DNA from: Hirsutella rhossiliensis
Lineage: Eukaryota > Ascomycota > Sordariomycetes > Hypocreales > Ophiocordycipitaceae
Reading direction: 5' to 3'
Assembly: GCF_020360975.1 (NCBI RefSeq)
Contig: NW_025408670.1
Coordinates: 2,232,001 to 2,296,000 of the forward strand
DNA length: 64,000 nucleotides
Positions within the stretch are counted from its first letter, which is position 1, and each line of letters opens with the position of its first letter. Of the stretch, positions 11,247 through 24,499 are shown piece by piece. The translations under genes were made by a program, and so were the position numbers. Below the pieces are notes generated by a model. That model was not told the DNA's origin. It searched no databases and saw only the letters and a program-made list of their open reading frames with translations.

Positions 11247-14200
11247 AGTTTATAAATACCTAAGTATACGCTAAGTAATAAGTACTACTTACTATTAAAA
11301 CCTAGGACCTTTTTAATTTAACTATAGTTTAAAAGAAGGGACTAAGTAAACTATACTAAAATAAGAGGTTAAGCTTAAGATACTTACTAGCTAGTAAGGC
11401 TAAGGAAGCTAAACTAAGTATAAATAATATTTATAAGTATAATAAATAAAGAAGCGCTAAGAGATAAAGCGCCTCCTTTCTTATATAAATAACCCTTTTT
11501 ACCTTAACCTTACTTATATATAATTAAAAGTATTATTCTAAAATATATAAAAGAGATATAAGCTAGTATAGCTAGCGCTTTACTACTAAGCTAGCTTTAA
11601 CTAAATAGTATTATAATTAGTAAAAGCTATACTAAAAAGTAAGGCCTTACCCTTTAAAGTAACGCTTTATAGCTTAGTTTATAAAAAGGGGAGGTACGCG
11701 CTATATATATATAAGAGGCTTAAGCTAAGGATATAGTTACCTTAGTTTAAACTAAACTAAAGTAAGGTAGTATTTAAGGACGGTATTAAACTATAAGCGA
11801 TTTACTTACTATTAAGGTTTATAAGGATTAAAGCATTATAAAACCTAAGTATAATTAAACTAAAGTACCTTATAGTAATAATAAGGGACTTTAATATTTA
11901 TTACTTACTTTAAGATATATATAATAGAACCTTAGATAGTATAATATAACTTATATAAAAGGTAATAAAACTATAACTTAAACTTACTACTTTAAAAAGG
12001 GAGTATATAAGGTTTTTTTATAGCTGAAAGCATAGTACTATTAACCTAGTATAAGTAATACTAAGAACTAAGATATAGTATACTAAGCTTAACCTAGACC
12101 TAACTAAGTTAAACTATATCCCTTAGACTATTATAATATAGCTTAAGACTTAAGCGTAAGCGCTTAAACTAGCCCTAAGGTAAAAAGAAGTAAAAGCTAA
12201 GCTAGGTTAAGCTAAGACTATATCTTAGCTAAGACTATACTAGCTAACGCTTTAAATACTAAAGGATATTAACTATAACCTAAACTATATCTTTATTACC
12301 TTAGTATAGATCGCGATAGCTATAGTTCTATACTAAGGGTAAGTATTACTTAAGGGTAATATATAGTTTACCTTAAAAGTAAGAAGGGTAATAAGAAAGG
12401 CTAAGAAGGTAAGAAGGAAGTATAAGTAGGAAAGGAGTAAGGTAAACTAAAAAGACTTATATAAAGCGATAGCGGCTTAAAAGTAACCTATTTATAAAGT
12501 AAGGAGGGCTTATTAATATAAGTTCTTAAAGGAATTTAACGCTAATAACGCTAAGCTTTAAAATATAAAGAGGTAAGCTAAACTTTATAGTAAGCTACTA
12601 TTAAAACTAACTTATATCTTACTATTATATTAATAAAAGAAGGTAAGGACTAATAAATAAAAACCTTTAAAAGGAAAGCTTAAATATTAATAGCTAAGTT
12701 CTTTTTACTAAAAGCTAATATAACCTAAGAGCTACCTTAGCTTATAGCTAAGGTAACCTTTATAGTTAATTTATAGATCTAGCTAGCTAACGTTATAATA
12801 GCGCTAAGTAAGATAGTAAGCTAAAAAGTAGCGAGCTTAGATAGTATCCCTTTAAGGTTTATTAAAAAGTATAAACTAGCCTTAGTTTAGTAACTAGCTA
12901 TAATCTTTAATACCTATACCTAACTTTAAAATTTCTTAGGGCGGTTTTATAGCGCGAATATAATAGTCCTTTAAAAGCTAGGTAAAAAGCTAGAAGCTTA
13001 TTATATAGTAAAGGGATAAAGACTAATTTCCATTTTACTTATAATAAGGAAAGTACTTAAGTAGATACTAGCTTAAAGGATCGCAAGAGTAATAAAGGTA
13101 AATAGTATCTTATTAAACGGATAAATAAGGAATAAAAAGAAGCGCTTTATAAAAGCAGCGATCTTATTAGTAATAGAACTAATATATATAACTTAAGCTT
13201 AAAAGGTTATTATATTATTCTTATAACTAGATATTAAAGGTATATTTAATATAGCTAATTATAATAAGCTTATAAAGGAACTAAAACTTTAAGGATACCT
13301 TAGATAGCTTTTAAGCTTAATATAGAGGTTTATAAGTAATAAAAGATCGACCTTTTACTTTAAAAAAAGATCTTTAAAGCTAATATAAGTACTAATAAGA
13401 GTCCTTTAAGGCTCCCCTTTATCTTTAATCTTATTTTTATATTATATAACCCCCTTATATAAAAGGCTTAGTATAATATATAGTACTTATATTATTAGCT
13501 TTACTAATAATATAAATATAGTTAGTATTAAACTTAATAAGGCTATTATAATAGTATACTTAAAAGAGACTTAAAAGGTATATATAAAGTAAGTAACTAA
13601 GTTTATAGTTACTTTTAAACTATTAAAGAGCGAGTTAATATACTTTATATAAAAGAAATAAGTAATAATAACGCTAGTTTACCTTAAGGCTAATATAGTA
13701 ATATTAGTTTAAGAGGCCTACTTATTAAAGGTATAGGTATACTAGAAATTATAATAAAAGGTATATTTAAAGTAGCTTAAAGTAAAGATAAAGCGCTAGA
13801 CTATAGCCCTAACTAAGCTCGCAGCGTTTATATAAGGCTATACCTTACTATATATTAAGGAAGTTTATAATAAGGTAATTAAGTCCTTAATCTCTTATAC
13901 TATAGTTATATTTTATAAGATAACGCTTATAAAAGGAAAACTATATAAGATTATATAGGACTTAGTATAAGACTAGTTAGCTTACCTTTAAGTAGTAATA
14001 AGTATATACTACGTAACCTTAGTCTATTAAGTTAAGGCAGAGGTATAAGTACCCTTAATCGACCTTTACTTAAAATAAAGAATAATAAATACCCTATAAA
14101 GGTTAAAGGACTTAAAGCTCTTAAGCTAAATTTAACGTGCGTTTAATATAGTTATAGGTATACTTAAAAAGAGGTAATACTAAAGAGAGGGTAGGCCCTT

Positions 14201-14800
14201 AGCGGCGCTACTACCTTATAGGCCCCCCCTTATAAAGGAAGTAAGAGGGGTCTAGAGCTAAATAAGATTAAACGACCTCTTAAATAAAGCTAAGTTACTT
14301 AAAAGGCTAAATAAAGAATAAGCTACTTAATAAAACGCTAAGAAGGATATAATCTAATAATACTAAACTACTTATTACCTTACTAACTTCCTGCCTTAGT
14401 TTAATAAGGTAATAATACTGGACTATTATAAGGGCTTCCTTAAGTATATTAATATAGTAATTACTTAAATATATATAAGAAAGATTAAGCTTAATAACTT
14501 CCTTTTTAATTAATAGGTCCTTAATATAGTCTTATTAATATATACTTATAAAAAAAAGATACTATTTAATATATAATAATTAACTACTTATTAATAGTAA
14601 AGGTAAAGGAATCCTTTTTAATATAGGCTTAGGATATAGGTAATATAAGAGTAGGCTTTTAAAGGAAAAAGATAGTAGCGCCGCTAGTATAATAGTTCCT
14701 TTACTTAAGTAAGCTCCGCTAGTTTAATCTAGCTTAAAGGCTATATATAAATATAATAAATAGTAGCTTTAAGGTTATACTAAAAATAAAGCGGCCCTAA
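11247..14800 (+). pseudogene. Tad1-like LINE ORF2: endonuclease, reverse transcriptase, C-terminal zinc knuckle (mutated)
   Basis: The readable frame on the plus strand starts near 11,550. An apurinic-type endonuclease part follows (about 11,850-12,100, with the conserved GDFNxHH-like segment now IRDFNIYY). The reverse transcriptase spans about 12,800-13,650, including a QGSPLS box near 13,400. Its FADD catalytic box at 13,500-13,511 reads Phe-Thr-Asn-Asn after RIP. Near 14,450-14,590 a GLNDFL-like segment is followed by a Cys/His knuckle whose cysteines have mostly become tyrosine. This order is typical of Tad1-clade non-LTR elements of ascomycetes. ORF1 is not in the window; GypA-1 lies where it should be. 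No poly-A or A-rich tail is clear. Confidence 0.8.
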
Positions 14801-17020
14801 CTAAAACTACCTTAGCTAACTACTTACCTTATTAAAGTAACTTAAGAAAAAGAAAGGACTTATAATAATAAGACTATAATATTAACTAAACTAAACTTAA
14901 ACTAAGTATAAACCTTACTACTTAAACTATTAATTAAATAAAACTAAGGAGACTTAACTAAGCTAGCTTTAATAGCTATAAAATAAGACCTACTATTAAA
15001 AAACTATAACTAAATAAGACTTAACCTAAAACTAAATTAAGATAGCGTTAATAACTAGCCCTTTAAACTATAACTTTAGCTTAACTTATTAATAGTAATA
15101 TCTACTTTATTATTATAGTAAGAATAATAAAACCCTTTTAAGGTAGTATATAAAGTATAAGAAGGAGTAACTTAGGACTTATAAGGAGTATAAGGACTAC
15201 TACTACTATAAGTAGCTTAGTAATAGCTAGCTAGACTTAACCTTAAACTTAAACTAAAGTTAGTTTAAATAGCTAGTTTATAAAATAGAGTAATAACTAA
15301 GAACTATACTAAGGTAAGACCTATATTAATAGTAGCTTAGAGGTAGTAGCTATAGCTTATACTATAACTATAAATCTAATTAAAGTTAAGACTAATAATA
15401 ATCTTAGCTAAGACTAAACTATAATAACTATAAAAACGCTATTAAATAAAGTTAGGAGTATTAATAAGGTTAGTAAGCGATATAAGGTAAGGACGCTTAA
15501 AGGTAGGCTTAGTAATAAGAGAACTACTAAGCTATAGTTTAGTATTAAAGCTAATAAAAAAGGATATAGTAGGATCTTAAACTAACTTTAAAATAACTAT
15601 AAGTATAGAGATTGTAGTAGACCCCTTAGCCCTAGCCTTAAATAGAGCCTTAAACGTAATAGTCCCTTTACTTTTACCTTTACCTTTACCCTTATTAAAT
15701 AAAGCTAAACTAAGCTTTATATAATTATTATTATTATTCTTACTTTTATAGTTATTACTAATAAGAAGATAGAAATAGTTAGTAAGATTATTATTAAGAT
15801 TATACTAGTAACTTATTTAAAGGTATTTAGAACTTTAGCGTTAAATAAAAGGGAAGAACTAAAGTACTTAAAGGAAAACCCTTCCTTCTTTTTTTAGCTA
15901 GTCCGCCCTTATACTAGGTCGCGGTTATAATATATAAGAATCTTATACTAGCTATCTTAGGTATTATTATAGTTAGTTAAAATTATATTAGCTCTATTAT
16001 AAAGTAACCTTAGAAAGTAACTCCTTTATATATATAAGGTATATAGCGTTAATCGGTAGTATAAGCGTTTTTAGTTAATAGTTAATAGTTAATTATATAA
16101 TTATCTCTAACCTTATCTTATAATAATATCTTCTTAGGCTCTACTTTATTTTTCTACTATAAGGCTTAGCGGGCTATTTTTTATTAATACTAGCCTTTAG
16201 CCAGGCTAGTAGTTAGGTTATTATACTAGCTTTACGCTATACTTATTAAGTTACTAGTATTAGCCCTAGGTTTTTTATTTTCTTAATTAAAGGGCCTAGA
16301 CTAAGGTTAAAGGGAGGTCCTAATAAATTTATTACTAGGTTTAAGTAAGCGAGGTCTAGGCCGGCCTACTTATAGTAGGGCTAGACTACTAGTATATTTA
16401 TAAGCGCTTTTAAAGACGCTAATTAGCTAATTAATAAGTAGGTTAGCGTAGTTTATAAGTCTAACTAAAAAGTAATTAAGCCCTTAACTAAATCTAAACT
16501 AACTTTAGTATTATAGCTAGTAAGCTTCCTAGGTATATAACTACTATACTATAAAGGTAGTAGGATAAGATTACTTACTTTATAATAAGACTAGTTAGAG
16601 TTAGCGTAAGTAATATATACTTTAGCTTTTATAGCTAGTAAAGTTAGTAAAAAGTATTAAAGGTAAAACTAACTTAAGATAAAACTAAGACTAGTACTTA
16701 TAAGACTAGTTTTAATAGCTAGTAAAGGACTTATTAGTAGGCTTATTAGTAAGGCGCTTAATATATATAAGATATAAGATATAGCGCTTTAATCTTATTA
16801 TAGTAGCGACTTTCTTATAAGGAGGGGGCTTAAAAGGAAGTAAGCCGCTACTACCTAAGTCGGCTTCTTAGTTAAATATTATAAAGTAATAGTAAATAAG
16901 TTAGATATAGTATTAAAGAGACCTTAGGATATAAAAATAAAGTAAGTAAAAAATAAAAGCTTATAAAAAAGATAATAAATAAAGAAGTTAGAGAAGGTAG
17001 GAATAAAACTAAGGGGGGAG
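14800..17020. other. Unassigned RIP-mutated sequence between LINE and GypD
   Basis: No protein family is recognisable here on either strand. About 14,870-15,400 is rich in CTAAACT/ACTTAA runs. About 16,130-16,500 has a weak minus-strand frame with helical, gag-like composition, but nothing diagnostic. It probably includes the LINE 3' untranslated region and the left end of GypD, whose 5' LTR I could not define. Confidence 0.4.
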
Positions 17021-17026
17021 GGTAGG

Positions 17027-17050
17027 TATATATATATATATATATATATA
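17027..17050. repeat. (TA)12 microsatellite
   Basis: Twenty-four bases of pure TA repeat directly after a G-rich run (about 17,012-17,026). Similar TA runs occur at about 18,697-18,719 and 41,341-41,368. Confidence 0.95.
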
Positions 17051-17500
17051 AGCTAAGCGAGCGTAATTAGTAACTATATTATAAATAGTATATATAGACC
17101 GCTATACTCTTAATTAAGAAGTCGCGCGGCTAGATAGGAACTAATTTTTAATTAATAAAGCTAGCTAACTAAATTTGAATTAGCTAGCCTTACCTAAGAG
17201 CGACCTATACTAGCGCTTAGCTTAGCAACTAAATATTACTTACCTTACTAAATAATAGACTAATAAGCTAACGTAGCTATAGCTATATAGTAGTAATATA
17301 AGAGCTATAAAGAATAAAGGCGCTTATAAGTTAGGCCCTTAAAGAGAGACTATTACTTATAACCTTAGGCTTAAGCTAGTAAGTCTAAGCCGCGGCTACT
17401 TAAGATAAAAGTACCTATAGCCTAAGAGGGCCTATATTAAAAAGTAAATATATAAGAGATATATATAATAGCTAGCGTAAATTTCTTATATACTACTACT
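17051..17500. other. Probable GypD leader or LTR region, no gene seen
   Basis: No readable frame. It contains the palindrome-like CTAGCTAACTAAATTTGAATTAGCTAG around 17,160-17,186. By position it should include the 5' LTR or leader of GypD, but I found no convincing direct repeat downstream of 38,745. Confidence 0.35.
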
Positions 17501-20500
17501 AAGACCTTATTTAAGGTAGACCTATATTAAAAGAAAGGAGGATTTTCCCTTAAGTACTTTAGTTTTTCCCTTTTATTTAATATTAAAGTTTTAGATACCT
17601 TTAACTAGGTCCTTAGTATAATCTTAATAATAATAATATCTTACTTAAATTAAGCTACTAGTTAAAGAAAGTTTAGTTTCTTAGACTAGTTTTAGAAATA
17701 TAAAAGCCTATATAAATAAAAGCTAACGAATTTAAAAGTAAGTAATATAAGAAAAGAAGTAAGAAAGATATTAGTTATTATAATTATAAATAATATATAA
17801 TAAGGCAATATATATAATTAGATAATTTATATAACTATAATAAGGATTAATACTTATAAGGGAAAAAGATAAAGAGTTAAAGAAGATATAAAGGAAATTA
17901 AGATAATAAGAATAGTAGAAACTAGCTTAAAGATTATTCTTATATACTATAAATATAAAGTAAATATAAATAAAAGGTTTAATAGACTTATAAATAAAAT
18001 CGGTAGAGAAATTATATATAAAAGAATCTTAATCCTTTTAAATTACTTAATTAACTTATTCCTTAACTAAATAAGAGACTTAGTATAAGATATATAAATA
18101 TAGCCTAAGATATAGAAAATACTAAATTCTAGACCTTAAAGAAAGTAGAGAGTAATATAAGACCTTATAAAACTATAATAACAGTTATAAAAGTAGCTAA
18201 AGATAATATAAAAAGTAGTTTACTCCTCCTTAAATATATATAAGGAAACCTAATAGTAGCTTTAATATAAGTTAAAGAATAAAATAAAGAATACTAGGTT
18301 AAGCTAATTAAGCTTACTTACTTTACTTATAAGATATTAAATTATAAGTACCTTAAAGTTTAATAAGTATTAAAGGAAGTTAGATTTATAACTAATATAT
18401 TTAATATAATATAACTAGCTTAAAAACTATATAATTAATAAGCTTAAAAAGTAATAGGACTAAGGAAAGATAAATCTATTATATAGGAAGTAATACTCTT
18501 AATAAGATACTAAAAGATAACTTTAAAGGACCTTATAGCGATTCGTATAATATATAAATATAGTCCTTATACCCTTTTACTTACTTAAGTATATATAAGA
18601 CCTACCTTATATTTAAGTATAGCTTAGTAGTTAGAAAGCTAAAGTTTTAAGCGCTTTAATCGATATTAAGTTTAAAGGAAACCTTATTATTAAAAGATAT
18701 ATATATATATATATATATAAGCTTAAAATCCTCTTAATAAGAGTATCGATAATAGTATATACTAGGTCCCTTATAAATATAATTAAGGAGGTATAAACTA
18801 ATCTCTATCTAAGTATAGCTTAGATACTAATTTATCTTTATATTACGCTAAATAGAGTCTTAGTCCCTTATATCTTAGGTATACTATTTATTAAAGCTAT
18901 ATATATATTATTTAATTATTCCTTAAGAAATAGCGGTATATAAGTTATATATTAAATTAGTACTAGTTACCTTAGTAGTAAGAGCTATTAAATAAAAGCT
19001 TTTAAATAAAGTTAATATAATAAAATCCTTTTAAACTATAACCTTAATAGTTAATAAAGATATATATAAAAAACTAAAGCTAAAGGAAACTATATAGGAA
19101 ATAGCTACCTAGCTCCTAAGAAATTTCTTTTAGGCTTTAGTAATAAAAGTTAAAGAAGATAACTTAGGAGCTACTTAAAAATTATAAAGAAACCCTTTTT
19201 AGATACCTTAATAGCTAAGATTCTCTTACTAAGAGGTAAGATCCTTAGTAATAAAAAAGGCGCTAACTAAGTCCTTAACCTAGCCTATACTAATATAAAC
19301 GAGCCCTTAATAGTACTAGTATAATAGTAATTAATTATAAATAAAGGAGATAAAGTAATTTTAGCTATTAAATCTAAAATAGTAAAAGAGATTATTAAAG
19401 TTATAGTTATAAAGGCTATAAGAGAATTTAAGAAAAGTATTATTAAAGCTAGAAAGAAGTTTAGAAATATTTAGAAGGTTAAAGTTAAGATAAGAAGGAA
19501 ACGACCTATTAACTTATAAAATCTAAGAGTTAATACTCTCTTTAAAAGAAAAGTAAATAAGATTAACCTTATTAATAATACTTTATTAAATAGCTTAACG
19601 CTAAAAAGGGACCCTAACTAAAAAAAGACTAAATAAAATACTATTAAAGATAAGATATAGCTTAGACCCTACTTAAAATACTTTATAAGAAAGTACTTAA
19701 GTATATAGAAAGGAAAGCGGCTAATATAAAAGTAACTTAAAGTAATTTATAAATACTTTAAGGGCTTTCTTATAAAGGTAAAAATCTAGATCTTAAATAG
19801 TATTTTATTTAATAAGGAAGTAGTATTATCTTAAGACTTTATAAAAAGAGGTAAAGTTAACCTAGCTATAGCCCCCTTATAGGTTATTAGGATAATAAAA
19901 TATAAAGTATAGTAGGTAGCTTTAATTTTAATCTTAAAAGCGATAGAGTAAAAAGATATTAATATCTTTAAATTAAACTAGAAATAAGAGTCCTTAAGGA
20001 AGGATATAAGCCCTATAAGAACCCCCTTTTCCTTATAATAAAGAAAGATAAAGGGCTATATTTAATTAATTTTACTATATATATAAATACTATTATAATA
20101 ATAAATATAAAATTACTACTAAATATAAATAAGTTTAGCGACTACTTCTTAATATATAAGATCCTTTCCCTTTTAAACCTTTTTTAAGGCTATAACTAGA
20201 TCCCTCTTAATATTAAAAGCTATAACTTAATAATATTCGCGATACTTATTAGCCTCTTATATATATATATATACTCCCTTAAGGGGCTATAAACTTAGTT
20301 AGCTAATTTATAAGGATAATATAAAGAATCCTATAAGACTTAATAATAAATATCTATAAGAACTCCCTTAATAATATAAGTATTAAAGGGCTTAATATAA
20401 TATATAATAATAAAGAGGTAGCGCTAAAAGTAAGGAGATTTATCTTTAAATACTTTATTAACCTTAATAAAGTCTTAGTTAATATTAAACTCTTTAGTTA

Positions 20501-21123
20501 TATAATTATAAGGGCTAAATTAAAATTCTATTAATAAGTAACTAAAGTTATTTATTATATTTATAGAATAAATAAAAGGTGCCCTATAAAAGCTAAAGTT
20601 ATTAAGATTAAGAAATAGATAAGATACCTTAATATAACGTATATTAAAGCTTTCCTTAATATCGTAAGATACTATTAAATCTAAATTAAATAGTTTATAA
20701 TCTTAGTAAAACCCCTTATAAACCTTTTAAAGAAAGAAGTCTATTAAGAGTAAAGAGATAAATAAGTAAAAGTAATATCTACTTTTAAGGAAGCTATTAT
20801 TAGTTTAGTCTTTTTAGTATCCTATAATATTAATATAGGAATAAGAGATATTATTTTAATATAATATAATAGTTTACTTAGCTAAGGAGTAGTCTTAATA
20901 TAAATCGTTAATAAAAAGAAGCGCTTTATAAAGTTTAAAAGTAAAATATAATTACTAGTAAAAGCTAAATATAATATAATAAAGAGGGAGTATAAGGCTA
21001 TATTAAGTATACTTAAGAGGCTAAGAATATACTTATATAGTATATATTTTATCTTAGAAACTAATATATAAGTCTTAGTTAATTAATTAAAAGGTGCTCT
21101 TAAAGATATCCTTAAAGCTATAG
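17500..21123 (+). pseudogene. GypD gag-pol, first part: gag, protease, reverse transcriptase, start of RNase H (mutated)
   Basis: The plus-strand frame reads gag-like charged sequence (about 17,700-18,500), a protease-like part (about 18,780-18,960) and a Ty3/Gypsy reverse transcriptase (about 19,950-20,560). The reverse transcriptase contains DLFxGYNQIPL-type and SLLYIYxLxxG-type segments. Its catalytic aspartate pair is now Leu-Asn-Asn at 20,367-20,375. RNase H begins near 20,800 and is cut at 21,123 by GypA-2. The frame resumes at 37,252 with no base lost if one TATAG copy is removed, giving Ala-Ile-Val-Thr-Tyr across the joint. This belongs to a family different from GypA and GypG. Confidence 0.78.
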
Positions 21124-21809
21124 TATTATAGGACACCCTATAGCTAATAATCTAGGTACTTATAACGATATCGGCCTCCCTCCCTAAGGCTCCTTATAAA
21201 AGAAGGAACTTAGAAGCTACCGGGTAAACTCTAGGAAATTACTTAGAAATCCTAGAAACGATAACTAAGCGGATTATATAGATATTTTATAAAGATTTCC
21301 CTTAGGGATATATTATATAGGTAATATACTACGATTTCCTAAGTAATAATAGTTTCTTAGGGATTATACCGATATTTCCCTAAGAAGTTACTATAAAGAT
21401 ATAGTAGGGAAATTATAGAGAAATACCTATACTTACCTAGGGAAAATACTAAGAAATACCGCTAATACGCTATACTACCGTTATATAATTATAAGGTTAA
21501 GATATTACTTAGTTAAAGCCCTAAGTAAGGTCCTACGCTCGCTATAGTATATATAAAAGATAGAGAACCTATTAGATCTTAGGTAGGTAGAGAAGAATAT
21601 AGATAGTTATTACTACTCTTACTTTAACTTATAAGACCGGTAGCTAGTCTATATTTAATATATATAATAACGTATAGTAGCTAGTTTATATAATACGTTT
21701 AATTATATATAGTAGCTAGTCTATTTAATTACTTATTAAACCTATACTAGATCTAGGTAAACGGTAAGGTTAATATACTAGCCTTATACTAAGGGACTAG
21801 TATATAATA
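21124..21809 (+). repeat. GypA-2 5' LTR
   Basis: 686 bp, beginning TATTATAGGACACC and ending TATATAATA. It holds the empty site for CopB-1 (single ATAAT at 21,690-21,694). A likely TATA region is GTATATATAAAAG near 21,546-21,558, followed by a CT-rich stretch. Confidence 0.92.
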
Positions 21810-21879
21810 AATAGTAGTAATTTTAATTCCCTTAACTATCTATTCTCCTAAAGTCTATATTTAATAGAACGTAAGATAA

Positions 21880-24400
21880 AGAATAAGGAAAGGGATAAGT
21901 TAACCTCTACCTATAAACCTTAATATCTTCTTAGAAAGAAAGCTCTTACTCGCGTATTAATAAATACTAGCTTCTTAATCTTTTTTTATAAAAGAAATAC
22001 TTAGGGAACTCTAGATAGAGGTAAAACTTCGACGTATTAAAGCTTAAGTATTATAGAGCTTCTATTAGTAGTTAGAAAGATACTTATTTCTAGGATATTT
22101 CCTATTAAGTGCCTATAGAAATAAAAGATAGCTAGATCGCCTACCTTAGCGGTAGGAATAACGCTTAGAGGAATTAAGAGCGGAACTTTTATAATACGAC
22201 TTACTAGCCTACCTAGCTAATTATTAAAGCCTATAAGAACGAATTAATAACCTAGAATACGTTCTAGTAATAAGGTAATATTAGCTATAAGTAATAGAGC
22301 TATATAGAAATTAGTATAGTATACCTTCTCCCGCCCTACCCTAACTACCTCTATTAAAAGGATAAAGACTTAAAAGTTCGCTAAGAAGTTTGCTAAACTA
22401 TAATAAATAAAGTAAGGAAGAACCTCTAAATAATACTACCCTTAATAGTACGTTCGCGATAATAACCTTAGTAAACTAGCTAGTAAGTTTAATTATAAAA
22501 GAAGCTCTTATAAGACTATTAGTAAAAGCTATAGTAAGAGATACTAAGGATAATACTACTATAAACCCTCCTCGAGTACCCTTAGTATATATTAAACTAA
22601 AAGATATAAGGAAGTTTAACCTTACTAGCCCCTTTAATATAACGTTTAACGTCCTTAAAGAAACTAAGAAAATAATTATATATAGAAGTATCGATCGATT
22701 TATTAATTCCCTAAAATAAGTAGTTATCTATAGACCGGAATACGCTAACGAACTAGTAATACTTATCCTTAGTTTACTTTATAGAACCGCTATTAAATAA
22801 TATTCTAGCGATCTTAGCGAATCTAACTAAGCTATACTTTATACCCTAGACTAAGGATATACCGCTTAGTATACTAAACTATAAAAACGCTTCGCTATCT
22901 AGCTAAAAGTAGCTTTAAGATCGTTATAAATAGAACGATTTACTACCTTAGATATTATAAATAGAGCTAACTTTTATAGATAGATATTAAAGCTCCGCTA
23001 AAAAGTAAAAGTAGTACTATACTTAAAAGAGCACCTTACTATACTAGTCTATTAACGACTAAACGTATTACTATAAGAATTATTCCGCCGACCTACTAGT
23101 CTAGAATTATTTAATACTTAGATTAATAACTATAAGTAACTTATCTTATAGTTAGAAACTAAGCTAACGGTTAAGTTATAAAGGAAGATAAGTAATATAG
23201 TAAAAGGATATATATATATTAGGTTATATAAAACTAAGAACGAGATTATAGTAAACTCTACCTTATTTATAGCTAAACTAACTAGCTAAAAACCCTAGGA
23301 ATAAGGATAATTTTAATAGAAAGGAAATATAACGACTATATTAAGATAGAATAATCTATACTAGGTAAACGTAGGCTTAGTACTAAACTAGTTAACTAGT
23401 CCTTAAACTAGACTATAGCCTTAGGATTCGAAACTAAAGGAGGGCTCTTAAGAAAACCTAATTATTATTAACCTTACCTATTAGCTTTAAGCGGTACTAA
23501 CTAATAACTAAGGCGGGATCTATCTTTCCTAGGAAATATAAAACTAGATCTTATTTACCTAAGATAAAGGGCTAGCAGATAGTAATACTACTACTAATAT
23601 AAGAGAAGAAATTAAAGAAATAAAAGATAAGATCCTATCTATTCCTAATATAATAGAAGTAGAACCTATAAGACCGAGCCGTTACTTAAAATACTAAGGA
23701 ACTAGCTAACTATAAGAGCGGCGCTATAAACCGAAATATTAGATCTATTAAAGCCGTCTTATTTTATATACCCTTAGATATCTATCTTTAAAACTAAAGG
23801 CCTAGACTAGCTATTAAACGTATACGTAGACTCTAGTATAGCCCGCTTTATAATTAAGGAAGACTAGCTTAACTACTTTAACGATATAACCCTTAATATA
23901 ACCTAGTAGGTCCTACTATCTAGTATAGGAAAAAGCTAAACTAAGGGTTAAACGACCTTAATAATAAATATCTTAGGGAAATAAGGAATAAGATTTAAGG
24001 TTAGATAATTTACTATCGGCGCCTAGGTAGTCTAGACCTTATTTATAAGATTATTACTTAGATAAGATTTCTTAGTATTAAATAAAGTTAATATCCTAAA
24101 TTCTAAGGGAATAATATCTATTAGCTTATATAGTAACTTAATAGTTATAGCTCGCTTAACTTAATAGGGCTACGCGATCTATTATTAAGTTATATACTAA
24201 GCTAACGTCGATATCCTTATATATAGGATAGAACGCCTACTAGCGTAGATTAAAGATATATTAAGGGATTATAACTTAGTATTCTTTTTAAGAGACTTAT
24301 TATTAGCCTATAACTTAATCTAAGGTATAACTTAAGTGATAGCGGTTAATACTACTGCTCGCTGCGTTAGATTTAAAAAAGGATAGTACTTAGGAATACT
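21880..24400 (+). pseudogene. GypA-2 gag and protease region (mutated)
   Basis: The frame from about 22,350 to 23,250 reads as a Gypsy gag capsid: segments resembling FRxALK, and long amphipathic helices ending near a charged linker. It is interrupted only by TAA/TAG at former Gln/Trp codons. From about 23,700 to 24,350 the sequence should hold the aspartic protease; I see the expected hydrophobic spacing but no intact DSG motif. The start codon cannot be placed because ATG is converted to ATA. The gag forms the particle and the protease cleaves the polyprotein in living relatives. Confidence 0.6.
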
Positions 24401-24499
24401 AATAAACCTTAGCAACGAAATATAGTTTTTATAGATCGACCTACTTAAGGAAACCATAGCTAAGGTAACTCCGACTAAAGAGCTAGCTATATAGAAAAC

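Noticed and set aside
17027..17050. TA runs as origins or centromere core
   Set aside because: Short simple repeats within RIP-mutated transposons; nothing else supports a centromere or origin, though a RIP-rich transposon block could lie in one.
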